Source: Paramacrobiotus metropolitanus
Lineage: Eukaryota; Tardigrada; Eutardigrada; Parachela; Macrobiotidae
Assembly (NCBI RefSeq): GCF_019649055.1
Contig: NW_026570254.1
Location: 868,001-932,000, forward strand
DNA length: 64,000 bases
Direction of reading: 5' to 3'
Both the position numbers and the translations under genes were made by a program. Shown here piece by piece: positions 24,980 to 37,600 of the stretch; positions within the stretch are counted from its first letter, which is position 1, and each line of letters starts with the position of its first letter. The notes under the pieces are model-generated. The model saw only the letters and a program-made list of their open reading frames with translations, ran no database searches and was not told where the DNA came from.

Positions 24980-27298
24980 GTATGCATGATCAAGTAGGAT
25001 AATGGCTACCTACATACATCCATGTTTAGAAAACTCTATTCTTGTACCGTGATGTGAATATCCCTTCCGGTACGTACACTGTAATATGGCGTTCCATCAC
25101 GGTGATTTGCATCTTAAAATTTGAAAGTTGCGTTACATGTGCAGGTTTCCAAAAATTTGGAATATAGATATGGCTGTATATTGATTCTAACGGTAAATAC
25201 ACCGTAGCTATTTCACTGGGGTAGTAGCCTAACCGGTATGTCTGTACTGTATGTGTGATAATCAATAAGATTTAAGTGAATTGAGCAATTGTCTTTAATT
25301 TGACAAGGCACTCAATTTCATGGTATCATGCTTTCAGAATCAGTTTGTTTCTTGAATAATTAAGTAACTGCAGCTCTCCCAGAGATCGGCCACAATTTTC
25401 GATATTTATCGGAAGGCTATACTCTAAATTTAAAAGCTCATAAGACCGCAGATTGTTCAATGTACTCTCAGTTTGCACGGTAATCTGCATTTTACATTGA
25501 TTCTAAATTTGAGTTTGTACTTGCAGTGTCTGTATAGCTGTATTTAATTTATTTTGTTAGCGATTGTTAGCCATGACATACTTACTTATTATTGAACTAC
25601 GCATGTTTTCCTGTTGTAAGATTGTATCAGGGAAATTGTTGAATTTTAATGAAACGATATCACGCAGAGATAATCTCGCAATCCCGTTTACAGTTGCGTT
25701 TTATCTACCGGCATGTAGCAACGTTTTGAAGTCGAATCGTTACGTAAAATTTCGGTATACGTACACGGATTGATTGCCTGAACTCGCTGCCAGATATGAA
25801 TGCGGTGTTTGTGAAAACTTTTCTCTTCCAGTGACGTACCGTGTTGGCAAGTAATGCTTCGTCATTTTTATAAAAACACCAGTGAATGAGTTGCCGGCGA
25901 CTTCAGGCGAGTGACCTGATTACGTACTGATAAGGATAATGCGGATTTTTCACTTACTGCCGCGGCTTTTTTTTGCTAATCTAATAGGACATGCATACGG
26001 CTTTGATTTCCCATCGTGTTTTGAACTGTTCGCTGAATTGGATTTCCCTTAGGTATCGAACACTGCCTCCGCGGCGCTGTTTTTGTTGCTTCGAGTGTTG
26101 TCCGACAGTCAACGCGTACTTTCACCATTTATTAAATATGATTTTTGTGTGTTTGAGCATTTTTTTCCTGAACCAGCACATAAATTTGACAAGGTAACAG
26201 TTTTGATTGCATTGTCGAGCATCGCTGTATGGAGTCGCATAGAAAAAGCGAGTTGGGCAAAAAAATCTTTCCGGCCAGGAGCTGTCTGTGTTGGCCGTAT
26301 GCCGCCACAGGGTGAGGCGGTTACGGTTAAGTGACAGACGAGAAATGCGGTGTAGCGGGGTTAAACGGCTGATTCGTCTGTGGCCGTGTTTTGTATTCAG
26401 GAACGATAACAATGCGCATTTTTTATTCGAGAAATAACCAGACACTGCTGTCATTGCCAATGCATTTGCAATAGAAGTATGCTTTTTCGAGTGACTCTCA
26501 CGTATTGTAGCAACAATATTCCTACCATTTTTGAAGGCGTTTTAGCGTTTCGTGATCGATTGTCTGGGGTGTTTGAGGGGTGGAAAATACAGCTGCGCAC
26601 AGACGATGTACAATACTTGTGCCACTCGCCCTGTACTTTTATTAATATCGCGTTTTTCGTCATGAACCGGTTACATACGGATACCATACGAGTAAACAAT
26701 CTGTGCACGAAACACTGTACGTACAAGAAGTGCTCTGTACCGGTACGGAAACATCAGCTAGTGCATTATTCGCCAGCGGATTGTGACCATTTAAAGAGGT
26801 CGTATGTTGTGTTGATGAGAAAGTGCTGATGGTTGCCGCTGGAAAGGTGAACATTCGCCAATGAGTAATTTCGTTTAATGACTGCGCACTCGTCTGCGGC
26901 ATCATAGTTGGCTGGCCGGCTTTTAAAGCCGTCTGTGTCGCTGTTGCTTCGGCTGGGTCTAGCTTAATAAACATTGCACTGTCTGCTCGTTTTTGCAAAA
27001 AAGAAGCTGCATTGCAGCATTGTAAAATTCAGCTGGCTGCGCTTACATTAACATTGGGCGCAGTTATCTGTATAACTCAGCATGCCTTTCGCCGAAATGA
27101 AACGCAGCCGCCCGGTACCGTGATTGGTTGGTTAAACTGCATTACTTCCGTGGCTATCGGTGTGTGTACCGGGTATGGAATATCCAGTGTGACTGTGTCT
27201 GTGCCAGCGGAGCCTATGTTTTTTCCTATTGATAATAGTTTGATTTAATAACGCATTGGCCTGTAACGAGCTGGCCATAAAAGCCTCTCGTCTGGATC

Positions 27299-27358
27299 AT
27301 GGGCGCAAATCGCACGAGTAAAAAGTTGCTTTCCGTGCCGTATGATGTCCTCGAACAG
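27299..27358 (+). CDS. Candidate distant first exon of the ACK gene, N-myristoylated isoform
   Basis: Encodes MGANRTSKKLLSVPYDVLEQ and ends exactly at CAG/GTAAGT in phase 0. The ACK SAM exon at 43657 starts in phase 0 with [10 protein letters not shown], so the joined N-terminus reads [16 protein letters not shown], parallel to the local first exon's [15 protein letters not shown] and to human ACK1 LLELLSEVQLQQYF. MG-x-x-x-T followed by KK matches the general N-myristoylation pattern. The intron would be 16.3 kb and contain two minus-strand genes. Alternative: splicing to 28259 in phase 0, which gives a different open frame (RKMLRFPK...), also open to its stop. Confidence 0.38.
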
Positions 27359-28258
27359 GTAAGTATCCATTCGTGCACTGATAATTCCGCCATATTCATT
27401 CGCCATTCGGCGTCTACTCTGTGATTTGATTTCATGATGATGATCCCCCCGGCATGCAGTTAGAGCAGGGCCCGTGTGCTCACAATTGTGCAGTGTTAAA
27501 TTTGTGGGGTTTATTCGTGCCGGTTGAGAGTGATGTTGTGCGGTTATCCCCCTGATCAACTAGCAGCCGGAAACCGGAAGCAGATGTCGGCACATCCGTG
27601 CCGAGACCGCACGGTGTGGTTAATGAGTGGGAAAAACTATACGGGACTCTATTCTTTACTCCATTGTGATACATGAAGATATCGGATGGATGTTTGTTTT
27701 TCTGGACTGTCGAAGGAATTAGGCGACGTTTCATGTGGTGGTATGAAGTAGCGATCGAAATGAACCTCTTAATACTGCCGCATTGAACGCCAGCTGATTC
27801 GCTTCGTTTCAACGCAACATGTTATCCGCCCGGAATCGCCATATATCCATGTATGTGAGACGCCGGTACACCGCCGCTGGACAACGACCGGGGGTGTTGG
27901 GTGATCTAGGTGGCGGCTGCACTGCTCTCTAAGCGCCGGCCACGCTCCAGCGTTTAATTGGAGCAGATGTACTGATGATGCCGTTTTTAGATTTGTCAGT
28001 GATGCCCGCGTTCTGATGCGACATGCAGAGCTAATTTTACAACAGCTCCCCTATGTAAACTGTCAGCGGAAGAGGCCGGTAAAGATGGCAGAGAGCGGAG
28101 CGGAAAAAACGGTTTGGGCGACGGGGTCAGTGGTTGCGCTGATTGGGAAAAGTGTTTGTCTTTTCGAATGTAAACAGAGAGAATACGCTTATGTGTGTGC
28201 TGTCTTGGCTGGTAATCTTCGTGTCTTCCCTTTACACACTTGGTGTCTTATGTTTCAG

Positions 28259-28398
28259 CGAAAGATGCTGCGTTTCCCAAAGTGTCTACAGATCGCCAGA
28301 CAGCATACGATGATACCCACCGGAAATCCCTCGAGGGTCCTCAATATGGGCGAAGAAATGCCGGACGAGTCAGAAAGCGGGTGTGGACAGCTGTCTGA
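28259..28398 (+). CDS. Candidate common terminal exon of the multi-first-exon gene; basic tail with PDZ-ligand-like end
   Basis: Follows a strong acceptor (TATGTTTCAG). Read from phase 1 it encodes 45 residues (KDAAFPKVSTDRQTAYDDTH, then RKSLEGPQYGRRNAGRVRKR, then VWTAV) and a TGA at 28396-28398. The end T-A-V fits a class I PDZ ligand, and GRR and RVRKR are basic clusters that could be processing or membrane-binding sites. Four upstream candidates end in phase 1. A different frame is also open (28016-28435), so which one is translated is uncertain. An AATAAA lies at 28750-28755. No family recognised. Confidence 0.4.
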
Positions 28399-28755
28399 TG
28401 TTTTTGTGAACAGATTATTATGGAAAGTTAATTGATATTAGTCGGGAAATTCGTGTAATCCGGGGTGAAAGCGCCTTAGCTTTTTTACAGATTATTCAGC
28501 CGTTTCTACCCAGAGGGCAATCCCCTGGAGGTCCGAATTAACGTGATCTATGGGTAGATAGCGGCATTTATGATCTGACAAGTGGTATTGTTTTTCATTT
28601 ATCGATGATTTTCATTTTTATGTCCTGCTGCTCATTCATTTGGCCTTCGAGCTGCGTTTACTCACATTGCACAATTATTCCGGTTGCTAATAAATTCATT
28701 CGGAAAAGCGGTAAAATGTGTTTTCTCGTTAGATGATTTCTTGTTTGTGAATAAA

Positions 28756-31377
28756 CTAGTAGGGACTTTTAAAGTCTGAAAATTTAGCATAATGCTCAAC
28801 GTCAAAATTAGTCTTTCTTGGATTTCACAGTCACAGAAGTGTTCGTATGTATGCATCGGAGAGTGCTATCGATGTATGTTAAAATTTGATGCATAGGTGC
28901 AATTACAAATTGATTAAAATTTACTGCACGTCAGAAGTTTCCAGTTTTGTGCTAACAATGTTTTTCCTCATTCGGATTTTCTTGTACCTTCTGTGGACGT
29001 AAGTATCGCGTTTGATTATCATATTCCTACAGTTTATTTAGTTGTTGACGTTTTTACGCATTTTCGCCCCAGCGCTTTCACCCCGCTGTTGCTCCGGGAT
29101 CCGTGACCTTACCAATGTCATACGATGGTTTCTGTACAGCTACTGCGTAGTTATGATATGCTTTGTTGTAGTATTTGTGCAGGGTATTTCATTTATCACA
29201 GACTGCGAAGGCATGCTTGTTAGAGAATATCAAATATCACCAGTCAATGTGCTAATTAAAAACCGTAAAATTTAATTCTTCTTAAACGTTGCACATTTCC
29301 CATTTCATTTCAACTTTGCACATTGTCAGGCCGGTGCTTTTCGCTGTACAGTTCGCATTTCGCTTCGGTTACATTCACATGGACTTGCATGTAAGAGCAT
29401 CGTTCACATTTGCACAAAACCGTACATATGCAGTCAGCAATTCAAACTGGGAAACGTACCACGAATTTAATTCATAGATTCAGAGCGATCGGATTTGCTA
29501 CATGCGATTACCGGTTTCAAATAGTTATCGATTACAGGTACTTCCGGTGCCTGCGGTAATGCCATACTTCTGTACGCGGCAATAAATACTTCAATTCCAT
29601 TCCATGCAAATTGAATTTGTTTATGTAGAACACTTGGCAAGTAGATCACATACATCTTTATTGGTTATTTTCGCTGCAACGCAAGAGAACCAGGAAGAAA
29701 AAACAAAAGGATCATGATTGTGCCAGTGAAATAAGTGCACTTGTACTGTGAGCTACAATTGAAATTTCAAGGTAAATTAAGAATGTTAACATCTTGTTGC
29801 TCCTGGTACAGTTTTATATGTAGGCAGTATATCTTGTTCAAGAATCGATTCATAATCAGAATTTTAAGAAACGGAAGAACGAAAGTTAAAAAAATTAAAA
29901 TGCATTAATTGCTGTACTTGTACGCTTTTTTTATCTGTAGACACCACATTTTTTCGGCAATTAACCCCGAAAAAAGCTGCTCTCATGCTGTTTGCAAAAA
30001 ATATAGAAACGCTAAGCAGGAAAGAAAATGCATTGTTAGTGTTCTTACAAGCCTTATTAAAGCAAAAAGCAACACTGAATAAGCACACAGATCTGGAATC
30101 GTCAACACAGTACTTAATCTTAAATTAGAGATCGTATCGTTCGAATAAAATGTGTTTTGCGTGGAAATTTGCGCAATGTGTTATTGCTAATAGGTTGACT
30201 AAAAAATTAGCGACCTACAAAGAACTACAGTTAAGTTTGGAATTTATTGTACTGAAGTTAAAACATTAATGTTTATATTTGTTGGCTTTGTCGGAACATG
30301 TTGTATTTTCTTTTGTCGGAATCAAGACATTATGACAAAATGACTATATTGTATTACAATTTGTGTTGATAATATGTGCGTATGTTATTGTTGGTATGAA
30401 TCTTGTGCTCGGCAAAGGCTGTGGTGTAGACAGAGTGCTGCATTGTTTAGCGGCGTACAGTACATATAAATTATAAATAGTATGCAAAATAATTTTCAGC
30501 GCAAGTCTTGACCAGTATTTAAAACGACATTCTTAATGTCCTGATTTACCAAATTACCGATGAAAGCCTGGATAAGTTACAAAAGTATCGAGGAAGATAG
30601 GTGTGAGTACATTAATCCTAGAGTAGCTTCTCATTCTGGTAAATCGGTGAATCTACGAGTACAGACTGTAGTTCTGATAAATTGTTGTACGCTTAGGACT
30701 ACTTCTACTTTTGCAACGCCAAGCCAATAAAGTCAATTTCTTGTTTTCTTACAGACATAATATAATTTGCGGTAAACATGAAACAGTTTGTTAACAATCA
30801 GCAGTCCGAATTGTAATTCGACCAATTTTTCGTATAAACAGAATGTGTTTTTTGGGACAAAGCAATCCAGAACCAAAAACAGCCACAAGCACAAATACAA
30901 AATTGTTATTACGACACGGCATTATAGTGGCTCATACCTTGAAACAAGTACAATTAACGTCCAATGTATTGTGTAGTACTGTACATGCAAAGGTTCAGTA
31001 GCTTGGTTGCAGTTTACTATGTAGTACTGGTTTGCGTGCAAAGTTTTGAAATATAATTGTTTTAATTTCAGTTCTTGAATACTTATTTTGGGACCTCGAA
31101 AAAGTTAATCGACTGTTTGAAATCGTACACGCTATTGTTCGCACGTTAAGCTTAATGCATTAAAAACTGATGCACATAGCAGATAAAAAAATACTGTAAC
31201 TGTTATTGGTTGCAACACCAGAGGTGCCGGTTCAATTGGGTTATTTTGACGTAACCATTCAAATGAACATCGGTATACAATTAACTCCACTAAAAGTTTT
31301 GCTTTTTTTATAGTTCAGAAGGGAAATGTATATATGACCGACGTGGTTGTCAACGATTTTACATTCTTTCGCTCTTT
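28756..31377. other. Unassigned; ATG-plus-donor candidate at 28958
   Basis: Near 28958 an ATG opens a hydrophobic signal-peptide-like run (MFFLIRIFLYLLW) ending at GTAAGTAT in phase 2, but no partner exon was found. Otherwise A/T-rich sequence without recognisable genes, presumably including the 3' UTR of the minus-strand tetraspan gene. Confidence 0.35.
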
Positions 31378-33552
31378 TCATGGCCGTCTGAACTTTTTCC
31401 GCTCGTGTGGCGCTTCGTCGGTTTCTGCTCCGCGAACTACAACAGCAGCTACTACCCCAAAAATGACTTCCCATACAGCGACGGCCATCATCGTGGCGCC
31501 CATGATTTGCACCTTATGCGCCGCTTCGCAATGAGGGGCATAATAATAAATCCATGGCACCTAAAGCATAAAATCTCAATTAACAATCAACAAGCACAGT
31601 TTTATATGAACACTACGATAATAATATTTTTGTTCACTACAGCAGTTATGGCGTCTATAAATGCCTTTAGTGGTAAGAAACTCCTAAATTTAAAACAGAC
31701 GAATACTTTTACAATAGTTATAGGCAATGTCGTTTGACCTTTCGCAATTTCTAGGCTTTGCCACAATATGCACATTATACAGGTCATCAACGGCTTGTAA
31801 TACAGTAGAAATTTTTTACTGAGTCTTGCAGTTAACTGAGTGTAAGTAAAGATTTAGTGTAGTACGAATACGGTTCTTCAGTTACACATAACATAAAATG
31901 CATATACGATTAATGAAATACAAATGCTTTTTGTAACAGCGCTCGATCGAAATGGCGCGCTCGTTTAACCAGTAAAACGAATATTCTCTGTAACTATATG
32001 TAATAATTATTATGCTCTGCCACTTTTGTGAGCCGTACATAACGACAATAGGTGCTTGTTTGTCAAAAAGTAACGTCAATATTACACTTATAAGGGCATA
32101 CAAACGGGTATTCGCAGTCAGTATAAAGGAATCCTTCGGGATCCAGAAGCCGCCATCCGACTGCAAGGGCTAACATAACCACAGCCAGCACGGACGCCAG
32201 CACATTGAAACCAATCACGACAGCACGCAGTTTTTTTGACATGGTGCAACCATGAACCACGCCAATAATCCCGGTGATGAAAATCCATCCTCCTAGCCAG
32301 GCGCCAGGGGCAAATCGTCCTTCGAATAGGCCCCAGGTGTACCAATAATGCAGCATGATATAACCTGCAACGGATGTACCGTAGTAACCCTACCATGTCG
32401 GTAGTATACACTATGTAGTGTGCGCTAACCACTAACCAGTAAGCCATAACCATAACGCAACTATACGTTGTCACTTGTCCACAACTACATAATATATCTC
32501 AAAGATAATGACTGTTATTTTTGTACATTACCAGAGTACATGATATTATAAGATGCGTTATAATCTGTAATGATGCTTAATTCCGAATACGTACGGCATA
32601 AAGAAATTATGTCCCCGAACCGTGCTCTAGGAGTACAGTACAGAGTTCGAAGGGATGTATGAATGGGCATTCCTTCCGCAATGCCCATTAATTGTTTTTG
32701 TGCATGCTCATACCATATAATCCTGGATGTCATACTCCCCACCCCAAAATAGGTAAATATTAATTTTACTGTACAAATATATAATAAAGATGGCGAAGCA
32801 GGCACTTCTTTAACTTTAAGAAGTCGGAAACATTAAACAACCAAATAATAAATAACATGCTAATAATTTAATTGCAGGTTTCTAAATTTGATCACACTTA
32901 TTCGTTGCTCTATAAACATCGTTAATTGCTTATAAATCATAACAGGTGCTGAATTAAGTAGTTATGTTTTTGGCTCGAAAAACTTTATTATTTTGCTGTT
33001 TTTAAATGGCTGAATGGGTTCTACAAAATGCATCATAAAAAATGATTAACCGGTCTAAAAAGGTAAGCATAACTAGAATGGTCTTCTTGGAAAACCGAAA
33101 ACATAACTTTCAAATGGAGAAGAAGCATCGTACGTTTTAATCATCAGACGATATTGCAAACGAAAGCCTTTCAAAGGTCATTACAAGATGATTTTTCGAC
33201 ATACAGACACTTTGCCCCATCAATTTAAAAAAACCAAACTATAGCTAGCGTGCACAGAAAATATGCACGCAGTTTTGCTGATCTCGGAATTTTTAATGGT
33301 TTTACAGTTTGACAGAAAACATGTTCTTTAAAGTGAGACATTTCTGGGTTTTCAAGATTTCTATAAGTAGTATGCTTAATACGTCGGCAGCATTAAGTAC
33401 TACCGCCACAAGTATACTGAAGTACTGCGAATTTTTGCTTTAAATTGTTTTATATTATTATGTTTTCACCACTTACATGCCACTTGTAATCCAACTAAAC
33501 AGAATCCAAAAAACATATTTATCCAACCGATCAACAGCGACTGGAACGACAT
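31378..33552 (-). CDS. Four-pass membrane protein (MS4A/MARVEL-type topology), 173 aa
   Basis: Three exons on the minus strand: 33477-33552, 32102-32364 and 31378-31560, with phases 1 then 0; total 522 nt, 173 aa. Four hydrophobic spans: FQSLLIGWINMFFGFCLVGL; WLGGWIFITGIIGVV; VVIGFNVLASVLAVVMLALA; and IMGATMMAVAVWEVIFGVVA. The loop between spans 3 and 4 has two cysteines (TDCEYPF and APHCEA) that may pair. The tail is charged (ETDEAPHERKKFRRP). The small size, short first loop and a Gly/Trp-rich second span resemble MS4A/CD20-like tetraspans rather than true tetraspanins (no CCG) or claudins (no GLW..C). First exon has a good ATG context and donor. Function unknown; a membrane-organising or accessory role is inference only. 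Confidence 0.72.
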
Positions 33553-34695
33553 TTTTGTTGTTTTCAGTAAGATCCGTAAAATACAGCGTATAATGGAAGC
33601 TGATGACAGTGACTTAATTCCACTTCCTTATTCCCAGGACCATCTAATAGTAACGTCAGTTTAATCACAATTAACGCCAAAATTAAAAGTTGCTGGCGTA
33701 GAATATTCTTTGGTGTTTGTGGAAATGTATGATATGGTATTACGAACCAGCGCCAAAATGGTGAGCCAAAGTTTCAAGCCATATTTACACGGTTACTCTC
33801 CATGTGTCATAGTAAGTTACTGATAGAAACTCAAACACTGCAGCTGTTTGAGGTGATAACAGTGTAGTATTAAAGCAAACTTTCCAGAGCTTTATCAGTG
33901 TGTTTTCTAAGTTTACCAAGAATTTGACCTATGAAATGGGTGACAAGCTCGCTGATACAGTAAGCATCTACCTATTGGTTCGTAAATGCCGCATTTATTA
34001 CTTATGGTTACATTTATTTTGTATGCTTTTCAGAACATTTACAAGGCAGTGTTAAATTGCTCACTGCTGTTCCCACTGTGGCGTATCTAATCTAGGCAAG
34101 GTATCCGTATTCCGTACTGCAATCGTCTAATCCAGAGCACTGAGTCACTGCGCGAATATTTTCGCTATCACTTCACACTCCGCAAACTTTCGGGCTGCAG
34201 TGGCTATGCATTTTTCTAGGAAAGATGTTTCGATACCGTGTGCATCAGTTGTAGAATTAAGTATCAAAAACAGCAAATAACTATAAAACAATCAGCTCTG
34301 TTGTTCCCCATTAAATAAGCAGCGTTTTCCATTAAGCAGTAAACAAGACTAAAACACTATCGAGCATATTCAAAACAAACACTCGAAAAATAAAAATTCA
34401 TAAAGAAATCTCTGACAACACATAGTTTTATAAACGTCTAGATTTAGTATTTGTAGTAAAAGAATTACCATTGTGTGTAAATATTAAATAAGAAAAAGCA
34501 CTGACATAATCTAACTCGGCATGAAAACTGAGCAACAGAATAGCTGGACTCAAGCACTGCTGTCACTGTTGGACGGTCAGGAACCAAATGGAACTAACAA
34601 CTACGTCTACATCGGATGTGTGCGTCAATAATACAGTCCACGCAGTCCCCATCACACGTCACGGGGATGAGATCTCATGAACAATGATATCAGAT
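33553..34695. other. Intergenic between the tetraspan gene and corkscrew
   Basis: Promoter/5' region of the minus-strand tetraspan gene and 3' UTR of corkscrew. No other coding exon recognised. Confidence 0.5.
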
Positions 34696-37600
34696 TCACT
34701 TGTTATCTCTACGTGGCGGGACTGATGGTGCGCCGGGTGGCAGCAGGGCCGGAGGAACGTTTTGTACTCCGGGCGCGGCGTTGATGGACCCCGGTGGTGT
34801 TGTGCTTTTCTGGTTGTAGGTGCTGTTCAGATTCAGATAATCTCGACCCAGAGGGCTATTCTGTAATCATCATGGCGGTTAGTAAGTGCACCCTGCGATA
34901 AAAGTAACGACCAGCGACAGATACCAATTGCAGCCAAACACAAAAAAGTCTAACCAATGCGAGGTAACCAGGGATCACTTTGGTAAACGTGATTTATTAC
35001 AAAATCGTTACAAACTTTAATGTTTATTCCAGATTGTAAAACAGCTATTTCTGACATTCGTTAATCGTTATCCTTTTACCAGTCCAATTTACATTATTTT
35101 CAACAATGCGAGAAATTAAAATCCTTACAAATTATCATATGCAACAATTATAGGTGCTCTAAAGATTAAATTTAACGAAATCCCGGGTGAGGACCAATCG
35201 ATATGCTTATATTTGAAACACTCTATCAAGTTTGCATACCCGGCAGATCTGCCGTTTTTTGAACTTTTTGAGACTTCTTAGTTGTTACCTGCTGTTCAGC
35301 TCTTTGTACTGGAATAATTGTATTCTGCACGTAATGCTGAACAGCCATGTAGATAAATTTGTACTGTGACTCTGCTTGTACCATTCCCGAACGGCGCTCG
35401 CGAATCATCAGCACAGTGCGATGGATATCGATTTCGCATTCAATGCCTGCAAAGTCAAAAGTTTACGGTCAAAATAACCAAAACCTTTAGTTCCAGCAAA
35501 TTTTGATGTGCTCCCCACCATTCTTTCGTGCATTTTTAATATGATCAATTAAGATATCCAACACAATGAAGGTTCCTGTACGCCCGATCCCGGCACTAAA
35601 ACATTTTGGGAAGACGTAACGGCATGAATATAACGTACTTGTACTGCGCAGCCAGTTGACGTAGTAATAACAGGAAGAACCGCTACTACGCACCTGCAAT
35701 GCACCACCACAGGACCGGCACCAGGAATACTTTCTTGTCTATCATTAACTTTGTGCAAAAAGTTCAACACACATCCTGGGTCGGCTGGGACACCGTGATC
35801 GGGCCATGCGTGCAGATGGAATTGTGAGATTATTCGTGCGGGATCTTTCTATAACGATGCAAAACGAGCTAGGCAATTCATTCCAAGGCGTAAGAGTAAC
35901 ACGCTACTGACTCGCTGATTATTCTGGATTTCAAATTCTCTCAGGAAAAAGTCCGCGTATCCCGTCTCGCTTAAACAGCGCACTTTAATTGGACCATACT
36001 GCAGATCTTGTCCAAGTTCCGGCCAATATCGCGAACACTTTTGCTGTAAAACAGTCGTCGCCTTCGGAAAATAGTCATTCATTACTTCACATTTTGTCAA
36101 TATGTATTTTCCACAAAGGTCGTAACGTTGAAGTGGAATTCGAAACTTAAGGGATTTGGCCCGGTACACAGCACCAAATCCGTGTACATCCGTATTTTAC
36201 ATTGAAATTTAAAAACGAACAATTATTTCCACATTTACTAAATTGCAGGAAAAAAACATCATTACGGTAGGTAACTAACGTCTTACGCGGTTTCTTTCGT
36301 ATTCTTTCGTAGCCATTACAATAACTCGCGAGTTTTCCTGCCAGACCATTCGCCAAAAATCTCCTAAAGTATTTGGCAAACATCCCTGGATGGCAATGTA
36401 CCGCTTCTGGAATTCGTTACTCTCGTCTGGCTACAGAGGGACGAATAAAACAGATTAAAACACCATAAACCTCCGGAAGCGAGAAGAAGGAGTGCTGGTT
36501 GTAGGAGTGAATTACATTACAATATTACATACATAGATGTAGTTGGCATTGATGTAATCGGAACCTGGGGTGGAATCCGTGGAATCACGCAGGATGACGC
36601 GTGTGTGATCAACTACAGCGGGCAACGTCAACCGTCAGGTGGCTTAATAAAGAATTTAATCAGTCTTACAAGGCAGGATATTTTTAAATCGATTTTTGAC
36701 TTTGTTTTCCGGCTTTTGCCCTTCCTTCCTTGGATGGAGGGCGCGCAGATCTTGTTGTTGCAACGACTGCAACCAAAGGTCGATATGTTCCATTGACCGA
36801 GTAATATTAGCAGCAACAGTGTAATAATATACTTACCTCGAATTCCTCCCAAAAGCCGGACTTCATCGTCGTATGACTATCTTTCTGTAGCTCTCGCACT
36901 CGCACACAAATATCGGTAACCGGGAATTTCGTGGCGTTGTACGGCTATAAAGGCAAATAGTTTAAAATACTCACACTGTCAATGCAAGTTGTATTTCAAT
37001 CAACTACCTATATTTGCACCAGGAAAGCTAAGAGATTTTAATCTGTCAAAAGTAAAAAATGTTGCGCTAGCAGGGTTTTACTATATTTTCTGAAAGACTC
37101 ACATGTTTTAAAGATACCACAGTTCCTGTTGTGTCGACCATTAAATTCTTTTTGTAATGCTCGACCAAATCCGTTAAACTGTCGAAACTTTCTCCACTGA
37201 CAATCTCATACTTGTTATTCTGCAGGAAACATTCGTCAGGCAAATTAAAAACCAAAATGGCCTTCGGACAGAATCAGCTGAATTTTGCATACCACGCTAT
37301 TGATCATGATATGAGTGACAGGAAGTTTGTCGTCAGTTCGCACTGAGAGCACGTATTGTCCAGGTTTGCTTTGGCTTTCGCGCACCAAGAAGCTTCCGGT
37401 CTTACCCTTATCGCGCAACTGAGTTTCTGCTTCCTTTCCACTCAGGTAACCATGAAACCATCTGAGGCAAATGATTATATTTGTATCATCAATCTCTCTT
37501 TGGTTAGTTACTTTGAAAATTACCTTTCTGTGGTTGGATCCGGACACATCAACGGAAATTTCAGTTCGATAGAATCACCATTCTTTTCTCGCAGTTGTCC

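Noticed and set aside
35226-35288. Corkscrew ending by read-through at 35226
   Set aside because: A canonical CAG/GTAACA donor and a downstream in-frame exon with a SHP2-like tail make the spliced form more likely; kept only as a possible alternative.
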